Source of the DNA: Amphirosellinia nigrospora
Taxonomy: Eukaryota > Ascomycota > Sordariomycetes > Xylariales > Xylariaceae
Length of the DNA: 64,000 nucleotides
Assembly: GCA_004123355.1 (NCBI GenBank)
Contig: SCHM01000004.1
Coordinates: 3,690,316 to 3,754,315 of the forward strand
Direction: 5' to 3'
Shown: piece by piece, positions 32,536 to 44,295 of the stretch
How positions within the stretch are numbered: position 1 is the first letter of the stretch
Layout of the letters: each line of letters starts with the position of its first letter
Program-made: the position numbers and the translations under genes
Notes under the pieces: model-generated
Told to the model about the DNA's origin: nothing
Database searches by the model: none
Seen by the model: the letters and a program-made list of their open reading frames with translations, nothing else

Positions 32536-35500
32536 TCACCAACCCATGTTCAAATTCCTCGGCTCCTGATGTAAAGTGCCGTAAGCCGCCATATGGACGG
32601 CATCACCAGGCCTGACACCCATACGTCCGATATCAGCTCGTCCCCACGGTCCAGCCACGCCCACCCCCGGCGCGAGCAATCCTCCATACTCCGAAACGCC
32701 ACGCATCCCACCACCATGCAAATACGCGCCCGAATCCGGGATCCCGTCAAACGGCGATATATGAGTAAGCTCGACATCTATGGCGCGGCGGAACGTGTAC
32801 CCGAGGAAGGCCGTTTGCTTGCGGATCTTGAGGACCGTGGCCTTGGTCTTGCGGTCGCGGAGGAGGCGGTCCCGCGGTCTCTTGCGCTCGCGCCTGCCGA
32901 ACGCACGCACGAACGCCTTCATCTGCTCCGCGAGCAGGGCAGCCTGTGTTGCGGCCGTAGACTGTTGGGCAAGAGATATCGACATCGACGTTGACATGTT
33001 ACTGTTGGCTGCTACCAGGGCGTTGATCTCCCGATCCATACGTTTCAGACGCGTCGAGTCGTACGGCGTGCTCACGAACTGCGCGAGCATGCAGTGCGTG
33101 TGCCGCGGGAAGGCGGACAGTTGGGCCTGCATAGCCGCCAGCTTCTGCGGATTGCGACGGATCGCAGTCGATAGGTGGGCGTTATGCATGATACCACTGC
33201 CATGGGTGGTGGTGGTGGTGAAAAGGGGCCCTGGTGACTCGCCATCATCTCTCCGGCCTGAGAGCACGCTGCTAACGGGTTCGCCTCAAGGGCTGCTGTT
33301 GGAGCTGGTGGTTCTGAGCTCTCTGACTCCGTGTCATCTTCGTCGTCGCCGCATGAGTCGGACCAGTCCGAGATTGGCTCTTCTTCGTCAAAGTAGTGCG
33401 TGTCCTCGAGGCTGGCGATCTGCGGCACGAACGGCGGCGTGATGTGGTGCAGCTGGTCCCAGGGGATGTCGCGAAACCACTTATGCGCCTTGATGTCCTC
33501 AGCATCGTGAGGGTAGACGGAGCGGCCCCGGGTGTCTCGCGGTCGCAGTTTGACACGGCTCGTGCTAGCCTGCTCTGCTGGCGCCGTGGCTCGATACCGC
33601 TTCGATGAGAGGCGGCTCTCCCGCGTGCACACCAGGCTCGCTATGAGATCCATACACCGTCTCGAGACCATGGGTCGAGGCGGAAACGCGAACGTCTGCT
33701 CGTGATTGACGATGTTCCGCTTCGTCTGCTGCCGTCCGCCTTCCTCCGATAGGAAGGGGGTGTGGCCGTATAGGCACTCATACAAGATGACGCCGAGACT
33801 CCACTAGTCGCATCTCGCGTCGTAGTCGCCCTCTCGAATGACCTCGGGCGCCATGTATTGGCTCGTCCCACGCAAGATCGAGCCGCGCTGCGGTTGCCGC
33901 AGCGATTGCGCCAGTTGAGTAATGGCTCCTCGCGGAGCATCGGGATCGTGCTGGCAAGCGGTGACTGACGTTCGTGCTTCTGCATGGCCTGCGTCACACC
34001 CTGAGCCCATTTCATGGTGCCTTGGAGGCCTTCTGCGCGATCGGCCGTGTCTCCTTCCACGGAAAGACCGAGCTTATGCAGCAAGCTGTAGCGCTGAGTG
34101 TGATAGTAGCCGGTGTCATGAGACCAGTGACCATCGAAGGCCAGTCCAAAGTCGGATATCTTGAGGTGGCCCGTGGCTGAGATCAGGAAGTTGTCCGGTT
34201 TGATATCGCGGTGGATGCAGCGCAGCGAATGTGCTTCTTCAATGCAGAGAATCATCTCTGCTACATAGAACTTGGCCACCGGCTCACTCAGGATGTTCTC
34301 ACGGATGAGCAACCCAAGGAAATCTCCGCCAGGCATATAGTCCATGACAAGGTAAAGGTTACCGGCATCTTGAAAGCTCGAAACGAGCGGCACAATCCTA
34401 CAATCTCTCGTCAGTATACGTCATCGATGTCACTACATACACGATTCACATTGCCTTACCATCTCGATCCTTCGGAAGCGACGAGGAAGTCTCTTTCGGC
34501 TCGCAGGTGTCCTTCTTGGCTTGTCCTCAACATGGCTGATTTACGAATCACCTTCATGGCGTACACCCGACCGTTCCGCTGGTGGCCGGCATATTTTGGT
34601 TTCTCACGCACAAGTCTGACGACGCCGAAACTTCCCTTCCCGAGTATCTTGAGAACCTCGAAGTCATCAGCAAGTCCACTATGCTCACGGTTCATAGCAC
34701 AGAGGCTTCTGGCCGCTAGGACCCGAGTTTCTCGGAGATGGTGCGTCTCTCGCCGGTAGAAGAGGGTTCGTCGCATATCTTTCTCGGCCCGGCTCAAGCC
34801 GCGGCCATGGTAGAGCTCGCTCTCCAGATATCTCCGGCGAAGCGAACGGGAGAGGGTTTGTTTATCTTTTCGTTGAAGTATGTTTCAAGGTATATTTTAG
34901 CAGCCGCAGCTCTCTCGACGGTCAGGATAGTGGGCGGCGGTGGTTCCGCCACTTTCTCCTGGATCGTAGTTAGACCAGGATCTGCAATTGCCGCTGCCGT
35001 CTCGAGCTGTTTGTGGTGAACTATGCTCGCCGGTCTCTGCTCTACCGGATCGTTGTTCTTGCCAGATAGCTTTGACTCAAATGAAGTGGCCGGCGTCGTA
35101 ACGGTGCCATTGATAGGGCCAGAAGACTTGCCGCTTGAATTTGTATTGCTATTAGTTGTTGATATCGACAGCAATGCGGGAGCGCTAGCTGGCATAAGCT
35201 TATCTGCTGTCATCTCCATCGAACGAGCGGACGGCCTCGACTTCTTTTTAACACGATGGATTACGGTGACGGACCCACCAAACGGGTTTCTAAGGAACGG
35301 AAGAGACATCTTTCCGAAGAGCCGTGGCCGATCAGACGATTTCTCACTCAGCGAAGGCGACTGAGGTGGCCATACTGCTGGCTCCCTCGTCGAATGCCCC
35401 GACGCTATGCATGCAGCGTGAGTCAATCAAGTAGTACCCAATGGGTAAAGACAACGTACCACTGTGAGTCAGTGTTCGTAGAAGCGACATAATGGAGCCT

Positions 35501-35607
35501 TGACGTCTGACCTTCCGGGGTCGCTCAAATCCCTCTCCCATCGAGAAGGATGTTGGCGATGAAGTGGCTGTTGACGATACCCCATCGTCGAGTATAATTG
35601 TTGCCAT
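32536..35607 (-). CDS. AGC kinase of the NDR family (unclassified NDR), with an in-frame TAG and frameshifts
   Basis: This Ser/Thr kinase is related to Cbk1/Orb6/COT1. The N-terminal exon is 35607-35460, beginning MATIILDDGVSS. Introns are 35405-35459 and 34398-34459, the latter splitting the Trp codon of SRWIVPLVSSF. Kinase motifs are ILGKGSFGVVRLV (Gly loop), YAMKVIRK (Lys), RCIHRDIKPDNFL (HRD), SDFGLAF (DFG) and TSQYMAPEV (APE). About 100 residues lie between DFG and APE, the long insertion typical of NDR kinases, and an MOB-binding-like N-terminal helix (YLETYFNEKI) is present. The C-terminal extension includes STPYDSTRLKRMDREI and TAFLGYTFRR. TAG at 33804-33806 replaces the first Trp of the conserved D-WW-SLGVILYE. 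Frame changes lie near 34800, 33960 and 33265. The gene is either non-functional here or carries sequence errors; a full-length kinase is otherwise conserved. Confidence 0.8.
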
Positions 35608-36538
35608 GATGCTAGTGCCTACTTGCAAGACTTCGGTTGGGAATTTGGAATGGTCGTCAACAAGACTGTCGATATCATTGGCGGCACCAGCGGGGAAATA
35701 TATACCGTAACAGCCACAAAGAATGAAGTTTAGCTAGTCAGACCTCGTCCAAAACATGTTATTGAGCAGGGGACGTCGTCCGATGCCCTGCGACGCTGCT
35801 TAAACACGCCTTGGTATGAGGCTATGTAAGTAGACAGCTTCACTCATCAGGGGAAGCCGGCTACGTGGCGTACCAGGAGTGAATGTGGGATTTGGTTCAG
35901 CTCTTTCTCTCTAAATAATAACGTAGCTTCCATCTACGTGAAGTAGGAGTCGTCGGGGAAGCTGGCTACGCAAAACCTCGGGCAGACACTTCCGGCTGGG
36001 GTATATTAATGAAACATGGACCTAAAGCTGAGCTCACGACCTAAATATTCAATAAAACTAGGAAGGCACATTTGCCGGTAGCTTAAGTCTATGATACAAA
36101 GCCTTCCCAACGGCCGTTAACCAGATTTGACGTGGGATAGTTGTCGCCATTTCGAATGTGGTAGAAAGCACGGTGAAGAAAATTATTGATTCATTCAGAG
36201 GTATCTACCGATCGGTAAGGACTATACATATAAGGTAAGGAAAACGAGTTCTCCGAAACCAACTTTTAATTACGCCATTATGCAACGCGGATCTCATCAT
36301 CCCTCATGACATTTGCCTCCAGTGTCTAAGGAAGACTGTATACTCACAAGACTCACCCAGGTCAGAGACCCAACCGCACCACAGTACATACGAACCGTCG
36401 TGAAACTCGCTTAGGAGATGCTCGACCCCGGTTGAAAAGGACAGGAATCGCTAATCAAATAGAGTACACCAGATTGGTATCCATACCAACGGGAATTTGG
36501 GGCGCACGCCAGGTAGATGGTATCGAAAGATTGACCAT
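35608..36538. other. Intergenic region upstream of NDR kinase
   Basis: This 931-bp region lies between two minus-strand genes. It contains a 16-bp imperfect direct repeat (GGGGAAGC[C/T]GGCTACG at 35850-35865 and 35955-35970) and a related short palindrome CGTAGCTTCCATCTACG near 35922-35938. No coding evidence. Confidence 0.4.
35850..35970. repeat. 16-bp imperfect direct repeat pair
   Basis: Copies at 35850-35865 and 35955-35970 differ at one position. The segment between them includes an inverted relative (CGTAGCTTCC). It might be a regulatory site cluster of the kinase promoter or a relic of a small repeat. Confidence 0.5.
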
Positions 36539-38155
36539 CTATTTAATGCCCAGCAATTTGACGTCGAAGACCAATTGGCTGTTGGCAGGAATACCAGGCT
36601 GGGCTTTGCTACCGTAGGCGAGGTGGGCAGGGATGGTGAGACGGCGTTCTCCACCGACCGACATTCCTTGGATACCAACATCCCAGCCCTTGATGACTTC
36701 CCCTCCACCAGCCTTGAAGCTAAAGGGCTTTCCCTTCTTGTTTGCTGTATAATGAGTAAGTTAACGGACCTAGCCATCTGAAAGGAGTCACTTACCGTCA
36801 AAGACCTTGCCATCGCTAAGTTTACCAATATATCGGACCTCGACCCTGTTGCCCTTCTTAACAGCCCGGCCGGAACCAATCTTGCGATCATCGATAGTGA
36901 CGCCTCCAACAACTTTGACACCCACGGTAGCCCCCTTCTCGGCGGCGGCAGAACCAGTAGGGCCTTGCTCAAGATTCTTGGCAAACTGGACCTTCTTATC
37001 ACCCTTGGCTGGAGTCTCTTTGGCCGTGTCAGCCTTAGCTTCTGCCTTGGTAACGGGCTCGCCCTTGTTGTTTTGAGTTTCTTCTGCTGCTTCTTGCTGA
37101 GTTTGGTCTGCTCGGCCGAATCAGCCTTGGCGATCAGATCATCTAAGCTCTCAGCCTCCTCTTCCGCGGGGCGTTTGTTTTGCCCTTCTTTGACTCGACT
37201 AATTTAGGGGCATCCTCTTCCTCATCTGAGTCAACCTCAGTAATGCGAGGGTCTTGAATATCATCAAGCTCATCGGCCTCGGAATCAGAATCATAGTCAT
37301 CCATACCATTAATGCCCTCAGGTAGGTCGTAGTCGTCGTCATCATCATCGTCCTCAGAGTCTTGGATATCGTCCGTGTCGACGATGTAGTTGCCAGTAAG
37401 GTGGATAGCGTGGGTTCCCTTAACAACGAAAAAGACCTGCTCTTCAGGACCGATAGTAATGTCCAGTGGCTGTTGGTAGTTCTGAAACACTGTTAGTACG
37501 CAGGAGGGAGAAAAGAAAGATTAGGTAGACTTACACGCTCGGTGTCTAAAGTGCAAATGACTAGCTCTTCAATTTCCAGGTCCTCAGAAGACACGCTCTC
37601 GTCATCGTCATCGTCGCTGGATGTTGCAGGCTCCTTGCCCTTCTTGCTAGCTTTGCCATTAGACTTAGCATCACCTTCATCCATCTCCTCGTCCGAGTCT
37701 TCGGCTGCGGCAGCAGCGATGAGCTTCTTGAGAGCTTCGGCTTTGGCCTTCTTCGACTTGGCCTTGTCGCTGGGGCCGCCGTTCGGCTCGTCATCATCCC
37801 CGTCCGAGTCGGAATCCTCGTCGTCACCCCCAGCCATCAGCTGCTGTAGGTAGTCATCATCTATCTCGCCATCCAGAGAGGAGCGTTTTCGGATGAGCTT
37901 CAGGGTAGACCGAGAAACACTGGGATGTTCCCATCCTCGTCGACCTCGGGAGGTTCAGTGGGGTCGAGGGCGGCCATGGTGATGCGGTACTGGGAGAGGG
38001 CTACATCAGCAACAGACCGCTTCCAGAGAGTGGGCGGAAGCAGGTGAAAGGGCTACCCACGCAAGCGTTTGGAATGCTATCCTCCTGCATAGCAGGAACC
38101 ATGACGCTCAGAGGTGGGACCTCGAGCCCGTAGAGAGCGATAGGTTCATGGACAT
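36539..38155 (-). CDS. FPR4: FKBP-type peptidyl-prolyl isomerase FPR4 (nucleolar, histone chaperone type), interrupted by frameshifts
   Basis: This nuclear prolyl isomerase acts on histone tails and rDNA chromatin. Exons are 38155-38061, 37989-37535, 37481-36796 and 36744-36539; introns are 71, 53 and 51 bp with canonical ends. The N-terminal nucleoplasmin-like domain starts MSM then [21 protein letters not shown] run of acidic and lysine-rich tracts ([26 protein letters not shown]) splits it and continues to a Lys-rich linker. The C-terminal FKBP domain is complete: [54 protein letters not shown] and [18 protein letters not shown]. One-base-loss frame changes occur near 38150, at 37922-37924, at TTTT 37178-37181 and near 37065-37070. 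With these, every exon closes in the right phase. The start ATG is chosen because it directly precedes the conserved [11 protein letters not shown]. Confidence 0.87.
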
Positions 38156-39534
38156 GTTGAGTGGTCGTGGTCGTGTGGCAGCTGGTTTGGTAGGGTGGAA
38201 GAGCGCAATTTGCGAGAACGAACGTCGAACAATTGGTTTTTGGACCGAGATATTGCTGGGCTGAACCGTGGAGGTGATGGAGTGGCCGCAACTCGGAATG
38301 GGATGAAGTTGAAGAGAAGGGCAGTCAATAGTTCGCGCTCAAACTTTTCAACCAGAGGCAGCGGCAGAGGAAAAAAAAATATGGTAGGCGGCCGGGGTAC
38401 ATATCGCACCCCACTTTCCCCAAATCGCTACCTGGGTACCGCCTCCGTGCTGGAGAACCAGGCCACCACTAATGCACAGTAAACCCCGCTACCCGTTGCG
38501 CCGCAACCTTCAATTGAGCAGCTTGCCTTATACAACAAGTAGTCTACTTAGGTATATAAAGTAGTACCTACCTGTGGTTCATTAGCCTCTTGAGGGCAGT
38601 TTTATATCATACTGACGATAATTGTGAGGTTGATTTAGTATCCAAGCAAATTTTGACTAAGCTGAGTATATATAGTATACTTCACGATTTGAGCTTCGTC
38701 AATACAGCCAATCGCCTTCGTTGGCTGACATCTTAAGCTAACTATTGATGGCCTACGGTATACCCGCCCCGGCATGTACACTAAGGTAGTATAGGCAAGT
38801 TCTTGTAGCTTCAAAGTTCCATCTCAACCTGCATGGAACTCATCCCCATCAATAAAGAGTCACACGCACAGCACGCACAGCGATGGGTTGGTTGACGGCC
38901 CTGACTGGAGCCTAGACTGAGGTAGCTTTTGTGCGACAACGCCTTCTTGGCACAACCGTGGACTACAAATCCTTGCATGAATTGATCTTCGTTTTACCAT
39001 GCTGTAAATTAGAATAGTGTTGCTTATTCGAAGTATATGTCCCGAAGGCTTGCTCGTTCATACTACTACATCTCAAGCCGGGGTTTACTTCTTTTTTCAA
39101 GGGTCTTGTTGACGGTGTTGATAAAAGGTCATAAGAAGCGACATTATATCGAGGTCAGGAGCACGAGAGTCCTACCCATTCCATTCGGATTATGAGAATA
39201 GAGATTTCATACTACGGTTTAAGTTACACCCAGACATATTAAGACTAAACCTCGGGGGTCGAGGCAGTATCCTCTTGCTTGCTAGGGGATGGCTATCTTT
39301 GCGAGTCAAAGAAGCACATAGCCCCAAACCTCCATCTTGACGTTTGCTGAGGAATGAACGCAAGCCTATCTGTTTGTCGTACACGTAAACTAGTTCTCGA
39401 ATCACGCAGTCGTCTTGATAATATTAGCAGTATATGCTTCGATTATGTCTCCAAGATGTTTTCCAACAGTCATTTCTTCATCAAACACCACGTCAGTAAG
39501 TGCCAAAAATGCAGAGATTTCCCGAGAATGTGAG
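38156..39534. other. Intergenic region DJ-1/PfpI gene / FPR4
   Basis: This 1.4-kb region lies between two minus-strand genes. It includes the FPR4 promoter and TACCTA motifs (AGGTATATAAAGTAGTACCTACC near 38550-38573). An open plus-strand frame at 38195-38482 is low-complexity and unsupported. Confidence 0.4.
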
Positions 39535-40515
39535 TCACTGACCTTTGAGATACTCCTGGGGCCGATCCCCGACATCGAGTCCCTCGCATATGAATTCAAC
39601 AAGGGGGGGGCTGAAGTAATGAGGCGAGGCACGAGCGTACGCCGCGACAAGGTCGTTGCCATTTGTTACGCCACCTATTGCATTGCCAACGCATTAGTTT
39701 TGTTCATTCTATTAACTCTTGTGACTAATAAGAGGAAGAGCAGGGTGGCGAAAAAAACGCGAGTTAATAGGGGTACAACATACCGCTTGACCAGAAGTTA
39801 CCGTCCTGTATCCATCGCAGCTCATGACCTCTCATGCTCTTCGGTTCAAACCCCTTTGCCTTGATCAGGTCTTGCATCCCTCTGGGCCCACAGATGGATC
39901 TTCCCTTCACAAGGCCGGCGGCGCCACAAAGGATGATTCCCGAGCACACTATGATACCGAGTCAGTGACCGTTACTTTGAGGATAACCAGAGGATCTAGG
40001 AGCAGATAGGACTCTAGGGCGCGAATCTAATTTGGAAAGGAGACTTTATACTGTAGACATAATAACACGAAGAAAAAGAGCCCGGGGACTACTTACCGCT
40101 CAGGATATCCACGCCCTCCGTAGCATCCTGCTGGCGTAGCCATTCGAGCGCCCCTTTTCGAAATCAGCCGAAGGGTCGGGGCCGGGCACGTAGACAATAT
40201 TGAGCTTGCCGGGCGCGACCTCGGGGTCGCTGTAGTGGTTGGTTGCCACGACGGACTGGTTAGATGTCATGGGGATGCTCCCTCCGGCCGGCACCGAGCC
40301 GATGTAGTGAATCTCGACTGAAGGCGCGCTATCGATCACTTCCTTTGGCATCGCTGGGCCCAACACCGAAAGATACTCGTAACTCATCGACCCGAAGATG
40401 TCGACACCCGCGGCGTCGAGCAGTTGACAGTCCGCGGGATGAAGACGCCGATGCGGATGACTTGGCGACCATCCTTCGCACGGGATGACTTATTGACATC
40501 TTTGAAAATAGACAT
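39535..40515 (-). CDS. DJ-1/PfpI (ThiJ) family protein
   Basis: This is a protein of the DJ-1/PfpI superfamily of about 240 aa, a class I glutamine-amidotransferase-like fold that includes glyoxalases, isonitrile hydratase-like enzymes and stress proteins. Exons are 40515-40097, 39948-39784 and 39674-39535. Introns are 148 bp (GTAAGT...CATAG, CACTGAC branch) and 109 bp (GTATGT...AATAG). It starts MSIFKDVNKSSRAKDGRQVI and continues RIGVFIP, LDAAGVDIFG, and VYVPGPDPSADF. The nucleophile elbow VCSGIILCGAAGLVKG follows, with Cys as candidate nucleophile. The C terminus has GVTNGNDLVAAYARAS and ends YLKGQ. Two one-base-loss frame changes in exon 1 (GG/CC near 40432 and CCCC near 40153-40156) are needed for phase to close. 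Exact substrate unknown. Confidence 0.83.
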
Positions 40516-41855
40516 GTTGATTCTTTCGTATGTCTCGACTATGAGATAGTTTGTATTTTAGGGCAGAGTTGTGTAGATCGCTTGGAACTGTAGCTGAATA
40601 TCAGATGGATGACACTGTAGGTAAGACTAAAAATGAATGAGGACTTGACATCGAATAGGACAACTCAACTCGATCTTTATACATGTCGATTCTATACTCT
40701 CCAAAAACTTTAACTTGCTCATGTATCTATCATCCTTGGGACATACGGCGTATTCTCCGGTGCTGGTCGGTGTTAGAGTTGCGCGTGAATAGCCGTTGTA
40801 TGCAATTGGGCAATCACAAGGTCCGACCATAACCGGAGGTAATGCCCCCTTCACACTGATACATGGGCCAGGTTTTCACGTAAACGAACCAAAGAGACGC
40901 ACTGGATTGAAACTCTTATTCAAGCATTAGTAAACATTATATCCTATTTTGATTAGGTAAATCTCTTGAGGTCGTTCCAGTTACGTGAAAACTTAGATCC
41001 ATGTGTCGGTGTTCAAGAGGTAGGTACTTAAAAGGATGATATGTGATATTGGACTTCTAACATAGAAATCATCGTATAGTTCGTTGCTATAAATTATTTC
41101 TAGTTTTCAAAGTTTATAACTACCATGTAGTACTTCACTAATACCTTAGATGACCCTGAATTCTCGAGTCCTCGACATTGATCTACAATTCATGTTGGTA
41201 GCATAAGAAATTGAGTTCTATCTCAACCTAGACAGGTTACTACGTAGAAATTCTAAGATCCGTATATCTTCGTGAGCAATACGACATTATCATTGATGGT
41301 TGTTAGTTGGTAATGCCTAACAGCTACTGTTGGCATCCGGCTTTCTCCTCCCCAGCCCAGACGTCCTGCTCATGCCTATATACATCATAATTAGGTATTA
41401 TCGGGCTAGGTTTTGCTCATTAGCTGGGCTGCTGTGTCATCGCAAGCCCCCTTGTCCTAGCTGGGGTAGCCCGTTCCCGAATCGGACAGAACGCTTCTTT
41501 CGCGTTTCCGAGGCCGATGCCCGAGCTGGGCCAGTCGCCTTCATTTCAGACCTCCTCGCCGTTTAAACGAATGCCAGCAGGAAGAATCCCCAATCCCTGC
41601 GCTGTGCTCCTAGAACTCCGAGAGCCCAGAAAACTGATCCCATATCTAGAATGCCAATGCCAGTGCCATGCATATCACATCAAGTCCTCTATTTACACGC
41701 TATTGAAAGCTGCTGTTCAAAATTCCAATCATTCGGCGTCTGACAAGTCCTCAAGGTGAAGTTGTGAATCGAAAGAAAAAGCTCAATGTGGATTGGCTTG
41801 TTGTTGGGAAAACCAGTCCACAAGAGGAAAATTAAATTCAAAAGGCTGCGTTTTG
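40516..41855. other. Intergenic region GT2 / DJ-1 gene
   Basis: This is 1.34 kb between two minus-strand genes. It contains the inverted repeat described at 40861-41004. A short open plus frame at 41330-41566 has no family resemblance. Confidence 0.4.
40861..41004. repeat. Imperfect inverted repeat, hairpin or MITE-like
   Basis: The left arm 40861-40883 (ACATGG, 5-base spacer, GTTTTCACGTAA) is matched in reverse complement by 40981-41004 (TTACGTGAAAAC, 6-base spacer, CCATGT). Similarity fades outward for about 10 more bases on each side (ACACTGAT against the complement ACACCGAC). Total length is about 145-165 bp with an AT-rich interior. There is no coding capacity. Confidence 0.65.
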
Positions 41856-44295
41856 TTATGAAAGAACTTCTGCAATAAAAGACTTCGCTCGTTGCCGCGT
41901 CACTTTCTTGCTGACCGTATATACCAAATCGTGCGTGAAGAAGTGCATGAGCTGGGCTTGAGCGGAGGGAATCGAACCGTAAAGAGGCGCAACAAGTGGG
42001 AACACGATATAGTCGAGATAATTAGCCCGCAGGCTACGATGCGAGAAGCACATACCCTTAGCTAGGCCAGCTTCTTGCATCTCCTTTTCGCGAGTAGTCG
42101 CGCCAATCTTGTGGAAGCGCTCATAAAGGAAAAGTAAAAAGGCACACTCCACAAGACCAACTGTGCGAAGAACTCTGCAAATCTGGAAGATCCAGCCGAC
42201 ATTGTGTGGATCGGAGCCGCCTTCAGTGACCGACGCGTATAAAGTCGAGGTGACAACTAAGATAGTCATCTGAAGCGGAAGAAAATGTGCCTCGAACAGT
42301 CGATGAGCTAGCAGGAACGTGCGTTGCCAGTCGGGTTCTTTGATAGTCTCCGTAATTACCTCCGAGTAGATTCCACTCTCGAGGGGTTGCTCAGGGTCCG
42401 TATCAAAATGATTCTTCATGTAGGAATCATTAGGGTGTTTTCTATCATTCGTCAGTAATTAGAGACTTCACAGTAGACTAACGATATAAGATGATGCCCT
42501 TACAGTGCAAGATGAAGCGGACGGAAGGCCCTCGAGGTATGTTTACGTTCCTGCCAGAGCTCGACAAATTTCCTCATAGCGAAACCGACGTCAAGAGCTC
42601 CCCACATGTGCCGCAGTGCTTGCTTGTAGCGTGCCGACATGTCGTTAAAGATTCGGTGAACGCCCTCACCACCGTCGCCCTTTACGTTGCTCTGGCTGAC
42701 TGGACTGTGGATTGTCCTGACCGTGAGATTACCATTGAGCGCAAAGAAGCACTTGAGGTACATGTGTAAATCTTCGCCAATCGCTTCAGAGTCACAGTCC
42801 CAACCGCCAACCCGGTCAACTAGCTGTAGCGGGAGAGAATAAACCGAAGTAGGTGGAGCAATGGATGAGCCACGGTACAGACCAGACATGCCAGCAGCAC
42901 CCCACAGGATATCGGCAACTCGGACTAAAGCTGGGACTTCATGCGCGTTGCGGTCAAAAATAATAGGTGCTGCATACAGTGTAGTGGTCGCAGTTTCAGG
43001 ATTCGATATATGCATATTTGTAAGCAAAGCAAAGTAATTCGATGAAAGATGGCTGTCAGCTACACGCAAGATAACGTTAGTATCCGTACTTATTTGTCGC
43101 TGCTACGTCGATTTTAGAGTGCGAGCAGTTGACATACCATCAATTCCAGTGATAATCACGTCCTTCCTGAGACCGAGGGGTATTTTTCGCTCAGTTTGCG
43201 TCCAGCCCAAGCCATATTGCTCCCCTTTCCAGGGGCCTCTCCGGGAATATCAGATGGGTGCAGAGTAAAATCAATCGACCGGAACTTCTTCGCAAACTCT
43301 TGGATTATCGTCATGGCCTTGACTTCGCCATTTTGTTCTCGCGACTCCATTGCTAGATAAACCTTTGTACTTGTCAGCTATGCCCATCTTTCGCAATAGT
43401 ATAACCATCCACGGACAGAACCAATAATAATGCCAACTCTCGACGAATTACAACGATCAAATTCATTTACTCACATCGTAGGTGTCGCGCGCGAATGGAT
43501 GCGAAGCCATGACGTCCAATGTTTCTCGAAGCGTGTCCATTTCTTCCTTGTAGTTCGGGATAATAATGGCATGGATAACACGATCCACACCATTCTCGTT
43601 GTCGGCAACAAATTCTGTCTCTGTGTCGCCTGCCTCGCTACTCGCAGTTGAAGCGGAAGAAGGCAATTCTTTCGAAGATGTCAAGGTCTCGGAGCTTGAA
43701 AGCGATGTGAAAGAACCCCGACGGCGATGCGCCAACTTGTAGTCCTTGAGCGATTTGCTGCTAGCAGTTCTCTCTAGGCACCGGGATATATCGAAGATGG
43801 ACCACATAGAACGGAGTGGGAAAGATGAAACCAGAATATGAATAGTTAAACAGTAGTAGGCGAAGACGAGCGTCCAGATCCCGCCGCCCCGGTACGAAGT
43901 GGGAGTCGTGAAGCTAATTCGAGCAGGTCGGCTAAGCGAATCTCCTTCAGCGCGAGTCAGGGTGAATCCGGATGCGGCCGCTTCTCGAGTTATTACGTAG
44001 TATGCGAGGGCGACAACGAAGACCATGGCCAGGCCCGGCGCCCGCCTCGTCACCCAGGTGAAAAGCGTCGACATGGTAGCGACGAATAGACGGATTACTG
44101 GAATAAAGCCAGGGCCGCTGACGCCTCATCCAACAACAGAGCAACGGTGGGATTAATTGGGAGAGAAAGGAGGGACAGGACCGACGACCAGGAAATGGCT
44201 GGCAGGGTAAGATAATAGAACAGCGGAGAGTGAAGGAACTTGCACTCAAAGCGCGATGGAGTCAGTGCGCTCTCGGAACTAGTACACACTGCCAT
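41856..44295 (-). CDS. Membrane family 2 glycosyltransferase
   Basis: This is a processive-type GT2 membrane protein of about 728 aa. Exons are 44295-43475, 43362-43138, 43059-42504 and 42441-41856; all four phases close once two one-base losses are allowed (near 44128 and at GGGG 43177-43180). N-terminal membrane spans (LFYYLTLPAISWSSVLSLLSL, MVFVVALAYYVI, WTLVFAYYCLTIHILV) precede the catalytic part: IHAIIIPNYKEEMDTLRETL, then GKGSNMAWAG, a DxD-type ITGIDADSHLSSNY, GGWDCDSEAIGEDLHMYLK (acceptor ED) and QALRHMWG (QxxRW-like). Further spans lie in the C-terminal exon (LQMTILVVTSTLYAS, LVECAFLLFLYERF). The set of motifs fits Pfam-type Glyco_trans_2_3. Donor sugar and acceptor cannot be told from sequence. 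Confidence 0.82.

Noticed and set aside
38195-38482. Open plus-strand frame of 95 codons divergent from FPR4
   Set aside because: Low-complexity, basic, overlaps the FPR4 5' region, no motif and no codon-pattern support.
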